A stretch of DNA of 21,607 nt, from IMG/VR virus record IMGVR_UViG_3300049783_000420, positions 1 through 21,607 of that record; one strand, written 5' to 3'. The position numbers were made by a program, and so were the translations under genes. Shown in pieces: positions 7,200-14,972 of this stretch; within the stretch, counting starts at the first letter, position 1, and every line of letters starts with the position of its first letter. The notes beneath the pieces are model-generated. The model saw only the letters and a list, made by a program, of their open reading frames with translations. It searched no databases and was not told where the DNA came from. This stretch comes from a virus.

Positions 7200-8713
7200 G
7201 AGTAATTATTATAAAGATCAGTAAATTCAGGAAACGTTTCTAAAAAATTAGTTTCTCGACGTTTGTCATGTTGATCAAAATACTTAACTAAGTTGCGGCG
7301 GTTTCTATCAAGTGCCTCAGGACTACTTAAATTCCTTGCTTGTAACGCTGCTAAGTTACGTTCAGCCTTTTCAATTTCAAAGTCATAAAATCCTATAAAA
7401 TTATCAGTATTTGCATTTGCTTTCATAAATGCAATTGCATCTACTAGGTAATGGTCAAATTCTTCTGGTAAAATATGTATTGCCTGCCATGCTGGATTTC
7501 TTAATAGCGGAATATCAAACCAAATACGCTGACGCGGATGTATTTCATAATCGTCATGTGTGTTGTAAGGGTCGTGTATAGGAACATATTTGATTCCTTG
7601 GGCATCTCTGCTATATTCAGCCCTTAATGAAAGAATATATTCTAAAAAGTTTTTAAACTTAGGTACACTTAGCGCATTAAAAGTATTAATAAATGTCATT
7701 GTTGTATTAGTAGTTTCTGCTAAGAATGTATCTACATTAGTCTGCATAACACTATAGTCTAACCCAGATCTAATATACTCAGCTTGCTCGCCTACAGAAT
7801 CAACACTAACAAACACAGCAACATTTTTCAATGCCATATTAACATACCAGTTGTTACCCGATCCAGGATTAAAGCGTTCATCATCTTTCCAAATTTGTAT
7901 TTCTTCTAATTTCTTTAGTTTGTTAATAAACTTAGTCATTAGCTCGGGCTTAGGAGGACAAAAGTTACTAGTTACACTAACTTCTAGCCATGCGTTAGGA
8001 TTTTCATAGATGTAGTCAAGTACTTTAAATGTGTTAACATCCATTAGAGGCTCACCACCTGTAATACGAAATACTTCAAGTTTCTTATATAAGTCAGGCC
8101 ACCATTTCCAAAATGCTGTTACATACGGATTATCTGCTTGCTTACCCTTTAGTGGCATTAGTCCATCTTTTGCTAGATACTCAATATTATTATGTTGAGC
8201 AGATTTACCTTTATTATCTATAATATTGTAAGGACCAAACTTAGTAACCTCTTCTTCCCAAGCAGTACTAAGGTGCGGAGAACAATATGAACATTTTAAA
8301 TTACATGCTTGGTTAAAGTTTACTTCTACATAACGAGGTATAACGTCACCAGTGTCTAACGATTCAATTATATCAGTTTTAGAATTTTGTGCCCATTGCT
8401 CGCCGCTGCGATAAATCCTATCACTACGCCCGCCTTGGTCTTCAATCTTCCAGCAATAAGAACAGCCCTCAGGTCTTTCGCCTGCAAGCATTTGTTTGCG
8501 TTCTTTCTTTTTTTGTTTAGTGTTATGTAACGCACTTGGATTGTCTACTATTTCTTTAACATCGATTTTATGTAACGGAGGATGATAACAACTGTGTGTA
8601 GTACCGTTAGTTAAATGCATAGACATTTGAGACCACTTAGCGTAGCACATACTTGGTGAAATACGTTTTAGTTGATTTTCAGCAATATCTGCTGATTCGT
8701 TATAATCGCTCAT
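7196..8713 (-). CDS. Radical SAM enzyme with N-terminal twitch domain, long form (505 aa)
   Basis: The N-terminal auxiliary-cluster cysteines C23, C42, C84 and C87 are at exactly the same residue numbers as in the 468-residue paralogue at 14973-16379, with NGTTHSCYHP around C42. The radical SAM motif is C137, C141, C144 (CNLKCSYC), and TGGEP lies at 218-222. A linker rich in aromatic residues (FWKWWPDLYKKL, 201-212) precedes the GGEP strand. The tail has FPEF at 494-497. It is among the longest N-twitch members here, with an insert between the CxxxCxxC motif and TGGEP. Its substrate is unknown. The start has AAAAGG five bases upstream and overlaps the SGNH hydrolase stop in an ATGA junction. 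A homologous radical SAM/GT-A pair occurs at 14973-17308, which suggests the two proteins work together (inference). Confidence 0.9.
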   Translation of the reverse strand: MSDYNESADIAENQLKRISPSMCYAKWSQMSMHLTNGTTHSCYHPPLHKIDVKEIVDNPSALHNTKQKKKERKQMLAGERPEGCSYCWKIEDQGGRSDRIYRSGEQWAQNSKTDIIESLDTGDVIPRYVEVNFNQACNLKCSYCSPHLSTAWEEEVTKFGPYNIIDNKGKSAQHNNIEYLAKDGLMPLKGKQADNPYVTAFWKWWPDLYKKLEVFRITGGEPLMDVNTFKVLDYIYENPNAWLEVSVTSNFCPPKPELMTKFINKLKKLEEIQIWKDDERFNPGSGNNWYVNMALKNVAVFVSVDSVGEQAEYIRSGLDYSVMQTNVDTFLAETTNTTMTFINTFNALSVPKFKNFLEYILSLRAEYSRDAQGIKYVPIHDPYNTHDDYEIHPRQRIWFDIPLLRNPAWQAIHILPEEFDHYLVDAIAFMKANANTDNFIGFYDFEIEKAERNLAALQARNLSSPEALDRNRRNLVKYFDQHDKRRETNFLETFPEFTDLYNNYS

Positions 8714-9624
8714 TTAAACCTTTTCCATAAATATTTTGCTATTTCTTTATAATTACCTAGACCAGGGTGAATACAATCTCTAGCTTGATTATCAATCATA
8801 AATTGTTTGTCAAGATGTAAGGGACTTCCCGGAAAAAATGATATACTGGCATATTTACATCTACCTTCCCATAACCATTTGCCCATTTGTCCTTCGTAAA
8901 ATGAAAGTCCTGCTTCGTGGGACGGATCTGCAAAAGTATTTTTCCATAATTGTTCAATATCAATCATATCACTTGGTCCTTTGTCTAGTCTTGGGCCATT
9001 AACTTGTAGACCGTCCCATGGACCTGCATGGTAAGGGTTATGTTTACCAAAGAATTCAAAACGATCCGAAGTACTCCAATTGTTAACTACAGCATACGGT
9101 GTGCCAAAGTTTTCTAGTAAGTTAAGATTGTTTTGTAACATTAAACTATTTGAGCCGCCACCTACTCCTAAGTTAACTACTTGTCTGCCTGAATATTTTT
9201 CTAAGTATGCTGATAATGTATGATCGTCATCAACACCAATTCCATAAGTACACGAACACCCAAATATTACAATAGCGTTTGGCCAATCTACTTTATCCCA
9301 TTCATAAGTTCGATATCCATCTCTATTTGTAGTGTATCTAACTTCTTTGGTATGATAGAGCCATTCAGGGTTATTCTCTTTTATTTTTTTATTCTTTTCA
9401 AGACTTTCGAACCTGTCGCCATCCATTTCTTTAAATGTGCCAGCAAGTTCAGGAATAAAATTAGGCTTGGCAGATTGGGGTTTAAAGGTAAATGGCCTTT
9501 TAGGATCATTTATATAAAAAGGTAATGCATCATCTCCAAGAGGTCCTTCTCTAGGGGTTGGTTCTTGCACTGGGGGACTAAGGATATTAAACCTTTCTAA
9601 TAGTCTTCTTTGTTTTTTGCCCAT
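8710..9624 (-). CDS. SGNH/GDSL-type hydrolase (304 aa)
   Basis: The SGNH blocks are visible. Block I is FGCSCTYG with nucleophile candidate S124. Block II is NLGVGGGSN (N151-G153). A block III-like VNNWSTSDRFEF begins near N181. Block V is DCIHPG with D283 and H286, the catalytic Asp/His pair. SGNH proteins include carbohydrate esterases and deacetylases as well as O-acyltransferase-like members. In a glycan-tailoring cluster, adding or removing acyl groups on sugars is a reasonable guess, not a demonstrated role. The first 110 residues are a charged, proline-rich extension with no recognised domain. There is no signal peptide, so it acts in the cytoplasm or is packaged. A paralogue lies immediately upstream. 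AAGGA eight bases before the ATG lies inside the end of that upstream gene. Confidence 0.78.
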   Translation of the reverse strand: MGKKQRRLLERFNILSPPVQEPTPREGPLGDDALPFYINDPKRPFTFKPQSAKPNFIPELAGTFKEMDGDRFESLEKNKKIKENNPEWLYHTKEVRYTTNRDGYRTYEWDKVDWPNAIVIFGCSCTYGIGVDDDHTLSAYLEKYSGRQVVNLGVGGGSNSLMLQNNLNLLENFGTPYAVVNNWSTSDRFEFFGKHNPYHAGPWDGLQVNGPRLDKGPSDMIDIEQLWKNTFADPSHEAGLSFYEGQMGKWLWEGRCKYASISFFPGSPLHLDKQFMIDNQARDCIHPGLGNYKEIAKYLWKRFK

Positions 9625-9628
9625 CTTG

Positions 9629-10654
9629 TTAGTCCTTAGTTATATGTGTATATAATTGATTTGCGAACAAATCATGCGCCTTCTGGCTAGGATGCGAACA
9701 CGGTGTTATCCATCCGTCTGGACTGCCGCAGCCTAAAAACTGACAGTAATGATCTTGTTTATTTTCTAATGTTAGTTCTTTTGATATTACTAAGTCTATA
9801 AAAGTAGTATATCCGTCTGGCTCAAACATTAAGTCCCATGGAAATAAATCTATTAAATGTGTTTTGTCACTAGCGCCTTTTATAAGTCCGCCTAAACGTT
9901 TAGATACTGTCATGCCTTTTTCGTTTCGACTAACATGCTGTGATAGACATTCTGTAAAATAATCTTTATCATATCTTCTATCGAAGCCTGGTGTAACTAT
10001 TAATTTTGCGTTATTAGCTTTGCACCATGTTATTAACTCTTGTACGTGGGCAAGTTGCTCCATTATTTCAAATTTAGGACTTGACAGTTCGTCAGCATAA
10101 CCTGTCCACAACTGCTTTCTACCGCCCTCTGGCATCCCGTCACGGTCACCAGCAGGCCACATACATTTCCAATTAAAATGATCAGTTGCTTGGTCATTAA
10201 TAAAATCAAATCTTTCCAAACCGCTTGGGCAATATATAACTATAATTTCCTCTGCTTTATGCAAATCAAGATCAGGATACATATACAATTCTTTAATCGA
10301 AGCACGGTTTCCACATCCTCTTATTCCTAAATTAATTGGAGTGTAATTGCCAGCAAAGTATTTTTCACACAGTACATTAACAAATGAATTTTTATACTCC
10401 ATCATAGTAAAATCTAATTTACCTGTAAAGTCAGTGCCAACAAGGCCTCTGTGCCTTTTTATTAAACGTTTTCTTTCTTTAGGCGTAACCTGTATTGTAA
10501 GCGGCTCGCCTTCGTCATACTTCCATTCGTATGTATTATATAACTCGTCATCAACTGCACCTTGCCCTTGTACAAAAGAGCAACCTATTGCAATAATAGC
10601 CTTTTTATTATTCTTTAGTTTTTTGTTTATTTCATTAACTTGTATTTGATACAT
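9629..10654 (-). CDS. SGNH-hydrolase-like protein with altered block V (341 aa)
   Basis: Block I is IGCSFVQG with S26, and block II is INLGIRGCGN (107-116). A YCPSGLERFDF segment (141-151) aligns with the paralogue's NNWSTSDRFEF by a shared S..[DE]RF[DE]F pattern. The C-terminal PCSHPSQKAHDLF has H321 in the block V place, but the Asp expected three residues before it is P318. A Ser-His dyad could still be functional, as the Asp is dispensable in some SGNH enzymes. Residues 35-95 and 155-270 are insertions relative to a minimal SGNH fold, rich in charged and aromatic residues. The likely role is acyl removal or transfer on a carbohydrate (inference). The ATG has AGGA seven bases upstream and shares one base with the previous stop (TAATG). 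Confidence 0.68.
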   Translation of the reverse strand: MYQIQVNEINKKLKNNKKAIIAIGCSFVQGQGAVDDELYNTYEWKYDEGEPLTIQVTPKERKRLIKRHRGLVGTDFTGKLDFTMMEYKNSFVNVLCEKYFAGNYTPINLGIRGCGNRASIKELYMYPDLDLHKAEEIIVIYCPSGLERFDFINDQATDHFNWKCMWPAGDRDGMPEGGRKQLWTGYADELSSPKFEIMEQLAHVQELITWCKANNAKLIVTPGFDRRYDKDYFTECLSQHVSRNEKGMTVSKRLGGLIKGASDKTHLIDLFPWDLMFEPDGYTTFIDLVISKELTLENKQDHYCQFLGCGSPDGWITPCSHPSQKAHDLFANQLYTHITKD

Positions 10655-11982
10655 TAATTATTCCTACTCGTAGTGTATTTTTCTATAATATTTGAATATG
10701 ACGATATGCTTTCAAAGTGAGACTTAAATTTTAGAAGTTTATAATTATGATCTAAAATTTCCTGCATGCCTTGATACCATTCTATTTTTTCGTTGACAGA
10801 CATATTGTTTATTCTAGTTAGCTCTGCTGTAATTGCTGCCATTCGTTGCCATGTAGGTAGACTGTCATAGCTTTCATCAATAAACGGACTAAATGTTTTA
10901 TATCCTAATTCTCTTAATCGATGCAACGATCCTTGATTACCTGCTATTATAAAAGGATGATTGCATGCTATAGGCTTAAATGTCTTTTCACTAATAAAGC
11001 ATTCGTTTTCGCTTTCGCCAAATGACGCTTCACTAACAACAGTTAGCCATGTATCTAACATTGTTTCTTCATTAAACTTTTCTAAATAATGTGCGCAATC
11101 ATCTGAAGCAAACGTTTTTAATCCTTTTATTCCAACAGTTGGAGGTAACATAGGTAGCTGGTGTATTACAGATCTATACTCGTCCTCTGTCATTATTTTA
11201 CCTTCGTAATTTGTATTTTCAATACGAAACGTATTCATGCTGTTTATGCCATGTTCTAATAAGTTAGCATCAGATAGATGTTTAAAGAACCAAGCACGAT
11301 GTGCTCTTGGACGTTTTTGTAAAGCACTGTAAGTTTTTATAGTATCTATGTTAGCTAGTTTGTATTCTAAATGCTGTTCAAATGTTGGATACTTTTCTAA
11401 GTTGTCGTTTAATATATTAGAAATTACAGGTTCAAAATGGGGATAAGGAATTGTTAATATTCTATCTTCTAATGCATAACTGTCTGCCCAAGTGTTATAC
11501 TGGTCTGTGCAATCTAAGTTGCCAGTAACATATATAATTTGTTTAGGATTAATATTATAAGTTTTACAATTGTTATGGAACCAACTCCATAACCATTTAG
11601 TTTGATACCCTTCATGAGATTGATCTATTAATAAGTATGCTCCGCCCTTGCGCAATGCTTTACGTTGTTTTTTAGTTAGATAATCAAATAAACTTTTTCT
11701 ATTACGAACATCGTTATTAAATCCTTGGCCTATACTATCAGGTCCGCACCAATCCCACGGAGCATGTGCAACACCAGTAGCAATAACATGAATTTGGCCG
11801 CGTTCATGTGTTGATCCAAATGTATGGCCAGACTTATCGCTGTGTAGCATAAATCCAATTACTATAGGACTAGGAGTAAATCTAGAAATACCTGATGGAT
11901 TTTTATCTCTACAGTTAGTTAAGTTTCTTGGCACAGTCTGAAATTGACCACCGTAGTCTAAAGTGTCGAAAGTAAAATGCAT
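10654..11982 (-). CDS. GT-B-like glycosyltransferase family protein (442 aa)
   Basis: The C-terminal third holds the diagnostic block (about 331-373): SEKTFKPIACNHPF, then a GYKTFSPFIDESYD segment. The same block occurs in the protein at 12986-14185 (TEKTYKTIGCTKPF and GYKTFHPYIDETYD). This EK..K......P pattern resembles the donor-binding half of fucosyltransferase-like and other GT-B glycosyltransferases, where the acidic residue contacts the nucleotide sugar. A KRPRAHRAWFFKHL segment (223-236) fits the linker to that half. The N-terminal half is divergent between the two proteins, as expected if they recognise different acceptors. I assign it as a putative glycosyltransferase; donor and acceptor are not readable. 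Its ATG follows the epimerase stop with no gap. Confidence 0.62.
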   Translation of the reverse strand: MHFTFDTLDYGGQFQTVPRNLTNCRDKNPSGISRFTPSPIVIGFMLHSDKSGHTFGSTHERGQIHVIATGVAHAPWDWCGPDSIGQGFNNDVRNRKSLFDYLTKKQRKALRKGGAYLLIDQSHEGYQTKWLWSWFHNNCKTYNINPKQIIYVTGNLDCTDQYNTWADSYALEDRILTIPYPHFEPVISNILNDNLEKYPTFEQHLEYKLANIDTIKTYSALQKRPRAHRAWFFKHLSDANLLEHGINSMNTFRIENTNYEGKIMTEDEYRSVIHQLPMLPPTVGIKGLKTFASDDCAHYLEKFNEETMLDTWLTVVSEASFGESENECFISEKTFKPIACNHPFIIAGNQGSLHRLRELGYKTFSPFIDESYDSLPTWQRMAAITAELTRINNMSVNEKIEWYQGMQEILDHNYKLLKFKSHFESISSYSNIIEKYTTSRNN

Positions 11983-12984
11983 TTAAATTAACCTGTCTGT
12001 CCACGTTTTGGGTGTCCTAGAATTTACTATTTCTAAAGGAAAAGTATAATCAAAAGGCTTTGTACCGCGGTTCTTAATATATTGAACTGTGTGTTCAACT
12101 GCTGTTTCTAAAGTAGTTGTTGTTTTATAATTTAAAAGTTCTCTTGCTTTGTTTGCACTACACATTGCATGTTTAACTTCTTGAGGCCTATCATCTACAT
12201 GTATAGGATCTAAGTTACAGCCTGTTTTGTTAGCTACAAGTTTTGCTAGATCTTTAATAGTAATTGTTCCTTCATCTGGTCCAATATTTATAATTTGGTT
12301 TATAATAGTTTTATCTAATGTAAGTTTTTCAAGACACTGTATGCAATCATCAACATAACTAAAACATCTTGTTTGTAAGCCGTCACCGTATATAATAGAA
12401 GGATTGCTTTGTAAGTTTCTATTAATCATTATACTCATTACATTACGAAACGGATCATCATATCGTTGCCTTGGTCCAACTATATTATGAGGAACAGCAA
12501 TATTCCACTCCATTCCATGCACTTCGCTAAGTGTTATTAATACCTGTTCGCCTGCTACTTTTGCAATGCCGTAAGGATCAACTGGCGCAGGAGTTTGTTC
12601 TTCATGAAATGGAATTGTTTGTCCGCCGTATCGTGCCATACTAGTGCAATACACAAATCGTTTTACTTTATTTTCTAGTGCTGCACTAACTGTAGCTACA
12701 GTTGCTTGAAATATATTTTTAGTAATAAAATCTGGACTTACTACACTTAGTCCTTCGTGAGCAGTTGCAGCAGTATGTACAACAATATCAACGCCTTTCA
12801 TTATGTCAGCCATGCGCTCTCTATCACAACAATCTACTTTGTATAAAGTAGCTTTGTGATTTACATTATCTTCATAGCCGCCGATAAGAGTATCATTGCC
12901 TGAAACTTCATGACCTAATTCAATCATGCGATCTGCTAAATGGCTTCCTAAAAAGCCAGCTATACCTGTTATAAAAATGTGCAT
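11983..12984 (-). CDS. NAD-dependent sugar-nucleotide epimerase/dehydratase, extended SDR (333 aa)
   Basis: A classic extended short-chain dehydrogenase: the TGIAGFLG nucleotide-binding loop at 6-13 (GxxGxxG), HTAATAHEG at 70-78, S115 in CTSMARYG, and the catalytic Y138xxxK142 pair in DPYGIAK. GPRQRYDDPF at 169-178 and a YGDG..TR.F.YVDD segment near 218-232 are typical of NDP-hexose 4-epimerases and dehydratases such as the GalE/WbpP type. It should interconvert or oxidise an NDP-sugar, supplying a donor for the two GT-B-like transferases that flank it. Which sugar cannot be decided. Beyond the normal end of the fold there is a tail with YTFPLE (313-318) that reappears as YSFPLE near the C-terminus of the upstream transferase. 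One base separates it from the upstream stop. Confidence 0.9.
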   Translation of the reverse strand: MHIFITGIAGFLGSHLADRMIELGHEVSGNDTLIGGYEDNVNHKATLYKVDCCDRERMADIMKGVDIVVHTAATAHEGLSVVSPDFITKNIFQATVATVSAALENKVKRFVYCTSMARYGGQTIPFHEEQTPAPVDPYGIAKVAGEQVLITLSEVHGMEWNIAVPHNIVGPRQRYDDPFRNVMSIMINRNLQSNPSIIYGDGLQTRCFSYVDDCIQCLEKLTLDKTIINQIINIGPDEGTITIKDLAKLVANKTGCNLDPIHVDDRPQEVKHAMCSANKARELLNYKTTTTLETAVEHTVQYIKNRGTKPFDYTFPLEIVNSRTPKTWTDRLI

Positions 12985-12985
12985 A

Positions 12986-14185
12986 TTATGTTACTCTAGG
13001 TTTTGCAAAAGTATCTACCATTATTTCTTCTGCCCATTTAAATTCTAGTGGAAAAGAATAGTTTGCTTGCTTAGTTTGCATAACTTGTGCATTGTGTTTA
13101 GCAATCTTTGTACATTTTGTAACCACTTCGGCAAACTCTTGATCTGATAAATTCGATAGTCTTTCTATTTCAGACGTAATTGCTTTCATACGGTCATTGT
13201 CATTTTCAATTGTATCGTATGTTTCGTCTATATACGGATGAAACGTTTTATATCCCAGTTGTTTAAATTCTTTTAAGAATTCTGGGGTAGAAACTACCAT
13301 AAACGGTTTAGTACATCCTATAGTTTTGTATGTTTTTTCTGTTGGAAATGCAGGACTAAATTTTCTAAAATCTTCGTATGAATGACCTTTAAAGTTCCAA
13401 AAAGGATCAAAATGCGATTCTATTATAACACTAATACCTGCTGATGCAAGTTTATCGTATATTCCTGTTGCCATTTTATCTTGCCAGCCGTTACCATATT
13501 GGTTAGTTGATTCTAAAGTATACGGCACTTTAGACATCCAGTTAGTTAATTCTGGAGTACGACTGTAGCCCATTTCTTCTGCATGTGTAAGCATCTCATC
13601 ATGTGAAAATGTAATAACTTCACCATAAGGCATAATGTTGTTAAATGTATAATCAAAGTTTTTTAATATATCTTTTTTAATTAACTCACAAAAAAGTTGT
13701 AATCTAAATTTAAGATAATTTCTACTAAAAGTACTAAACCTATACTTCATTGGTGTAGGTGTTAGTGGCGGTGCAACAACTCTTTTCATTAACACATTTA
13801 GTGCAGTAATATTTACATTAGGCAATCCAAGTTCAGTAAACATATCGCCAGCCCATTTTTTAAAGTTTTCGTCAATGCATATAATGTAAAGTTGATTAGC
13901 TGGTACTTTTGTTTCTATTAAAGCTTTAGCTATAATTTCTATGTCAATTTTATTAAAATACTCATCACCGTAAAATAAAAGAATTTTAGAAGTAGGATCA
14001 CGACGTAGGTGTTTAGATATAGAGTAATCTAAAAAGTCATTAAAATATAAACGATGTTGCGCGGCGTCATGTTGATCATGCCAAAATACTGATCCTTGCT
14101 CAAAGCGATGCCTAGAGTAAGCAACCTCTACTATACTTTCGTCAAAATACATGCTTGTTTTGCCTGTCTTAGTATATATTTTCAT
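12986..14185 (-). CDS. GT-B-like glycosyltransferase family protein (399 aa)
   Basis: Shares the C-terminal donor-site block with the protein at 10654-11982: TEKTYKTIGCTKPF (282-295) followed by GYKTFHPYIDETYD (311-324) and a helical region of similar spacing (RMKAITSEIERLSNLS). ISVIIESHFD just before the block fits a beta strand leading to it. The N-terminal 140 residues are unrelated to the paralogue by eye. A putative glycosyltransferase; no donor or acceptor can be named. The C-terminal YSFPLE (376-381) is also found at the end of the downstream epimerase. The start is good: AAAGGA lies seven bases before the ATG, which overlaps the oxygenase stop in an ATGA junction. Confidence 0.62.
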   Translation of the reverse strand: MKIYTKTGKTSMYFDESIVEVAYSRHRFEQGSVFWHDQHDAAQHRLYFNDFLDYSISKHLRRDPTSKILLFYGDEYFNKIDIEIIAKALIETKVPANQLYIICIDENFKKWAGDMFTELGLPNVNITALNVLMKRVVAPPLTPTPMKYRFSTFSRNYLKFRLQLFCELIKKDILKNFDYTFNNIMPYGEVITFSHDEMLTHAEEMGYSRTPELTNWMSKVPYTLESTNQYGNGWQDKMATGIYDKLASAGISVIIESHFDPFWNFKGHSYEDFRKFSPAFPTEKTYKTIGCTKPFMVVSTPEFLKEFKQLGYKTFHPYIDETYDTIENDNDRMKAITSEIERLSNLSDQEFAEVVTKCTKIAKHNAQVMQTKQANYSFPLEFKWAEEIMVDTFAKPRVT

Positions 14186-14916
14186 TCTTGTGTCCTTTTA
14201 TCATAAGGTATTTTTGATATATCATCAATCCAATATAAACTTCTGTGAGGTGGATCGTCTGGTAAATGTGTGCTGTTACTAGTATAGTAAAATAACCTAA
14301 AAGTTGTTCTATTTTTATCTACTGGACACTCTATTGGTTCAGCATAACCATGATATCCAAATCTATTATATTGCCAAATTACGCATCTATTGAACAACGT
14401 ATCTACAGTTGTTACAATATTTTCTTTTTTATTATCATAAAAATCTAATGCACCCTTCCAGTCTACTTGCCAATCAGGTGTCAAGTACAAAGTAAATGTT
14501 AATACTCTATGTAATTGAAGTTGATCGTTCCAATTAAAATCAGTATGTACGTTTAGCATATCACCGTTAAAACTTTTACTATAGCCTGCACCTATTAAAT
14601 GCGGATCGGGAATTAGTCCTGTAATTCCTGTATACTCTGAAAGCAATTTTAAAAAATTTGAACTATGAAAATAATTAAGTGTGTTAAACGCAATTGGCGC
14701 TAACTCCATCTTGTTTACTTCCATCATATGGCTGCCGTTTCTTGTAAACGTCTTCCAATGCTCGTCAGGAATAGTTTGGCTTTCGTTGTACATGCTTAGT
14801 GCAAGATCTTTTGGGAGGAAGTTATCCATAATACCTAAAGGTATTGGCTTAGCTGATTTAAACTCAGAAGCGTTCTTAAAGATTTCAGTACCAAATACGT
14901 CTGTTACATGTTCCAA
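14182..14916 (-). CDS. 2OG-Fe(II) oxygenase, prolyl-4-hydroxylase-like (244 aa, TTG start)
   Basis: The metal and cosubstrate residues of a 2-oxoglutarate/Fe(II) dioxygenase are in place: H124 and D126 (VHTDFNWN), distal H189 (FGYHGYAEP) and R203 fourteen residues later for 2-oxoglutarate. Between them lies the typical HRVLTFTLYLTPDW strand pair and a GALDFYD turn. The N-terminal IMDNFLPKDLA (29-39) is the common opening helix of this group. It should hydroxylate or otherwise oxidise a protein side chain, sugar or small molecule; the substrate is unknown. The first codon is TTG at 14916. It is supported by AAAGGA six bases upstream, whereas the first internal ATG (residue 30) would cut into the fold. 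It is the first gene after a 56-base gap holding promoter-like sequences. Confidence 0.82.
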   Translation of the reverse strand: MEHVTDVFGTEIFKNASEFKSAKPIPLGIMDNFLPKDLALSMYNESQTIPDEHWKTFTRNGSHMMEVNKMELAPIAFNTLNYFHSSNFLKLLSEYTGITGLIPDPHLIGAGYSKSFNGDMLNVHTDFNWNDQLQLHRVLTFTLYLTPDWQVDWKGALDFYDNKKENIVTTVDTLFNRCVIWQYNRFGYHGYAEPIECPVDKNRTTFRLFYYTSNSTHLPDDPPHRSLYWIDDISKIPYDKRTQE

Positions 14917-14922
14917 TATACG

Positions 14923-14928
14923 TCCTTT
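14923..14928 (-). promoter_or_regulatory. Ribosome binding site for a TTG-started oxygenase gene
   Basis: AAAGGA on the minus strand lies six bases before the TTG at 14916. It is the evidence that this TTG, rather than an ATG 29 codons further in, starts the oxygenase. Confidence 0.75.
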
Positions 14929-14930
14929 CT

Positions 14931-14958
14931 ATTATAGTAGCATATAATAGTATTTAGT
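14931..14958 (-). promoter_or_regulatory. T4-late-promoter-like motif plus TATAAT box
   Basis: The minus strand of the 56-base gap holds ACTAAATACTATT (14946-14958). This differs at two positions from TATAAATACTATT, the extended T4 late consensus as I recall it; the core TATAAATA is matched at six of eight. A separate TATAAT (14931-14936) follows, without a convincing -35 box at 17 bases. Either could start transcription of the oxygenase-led string; the late-type reading needs no -35 element. Such AT-rich motifs arise by chance in this DNA, so the location in one of only three real gaps is the main support. Confidence 0.5.
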
Positions 14959-14972
14959 AGTAAAACATATCG

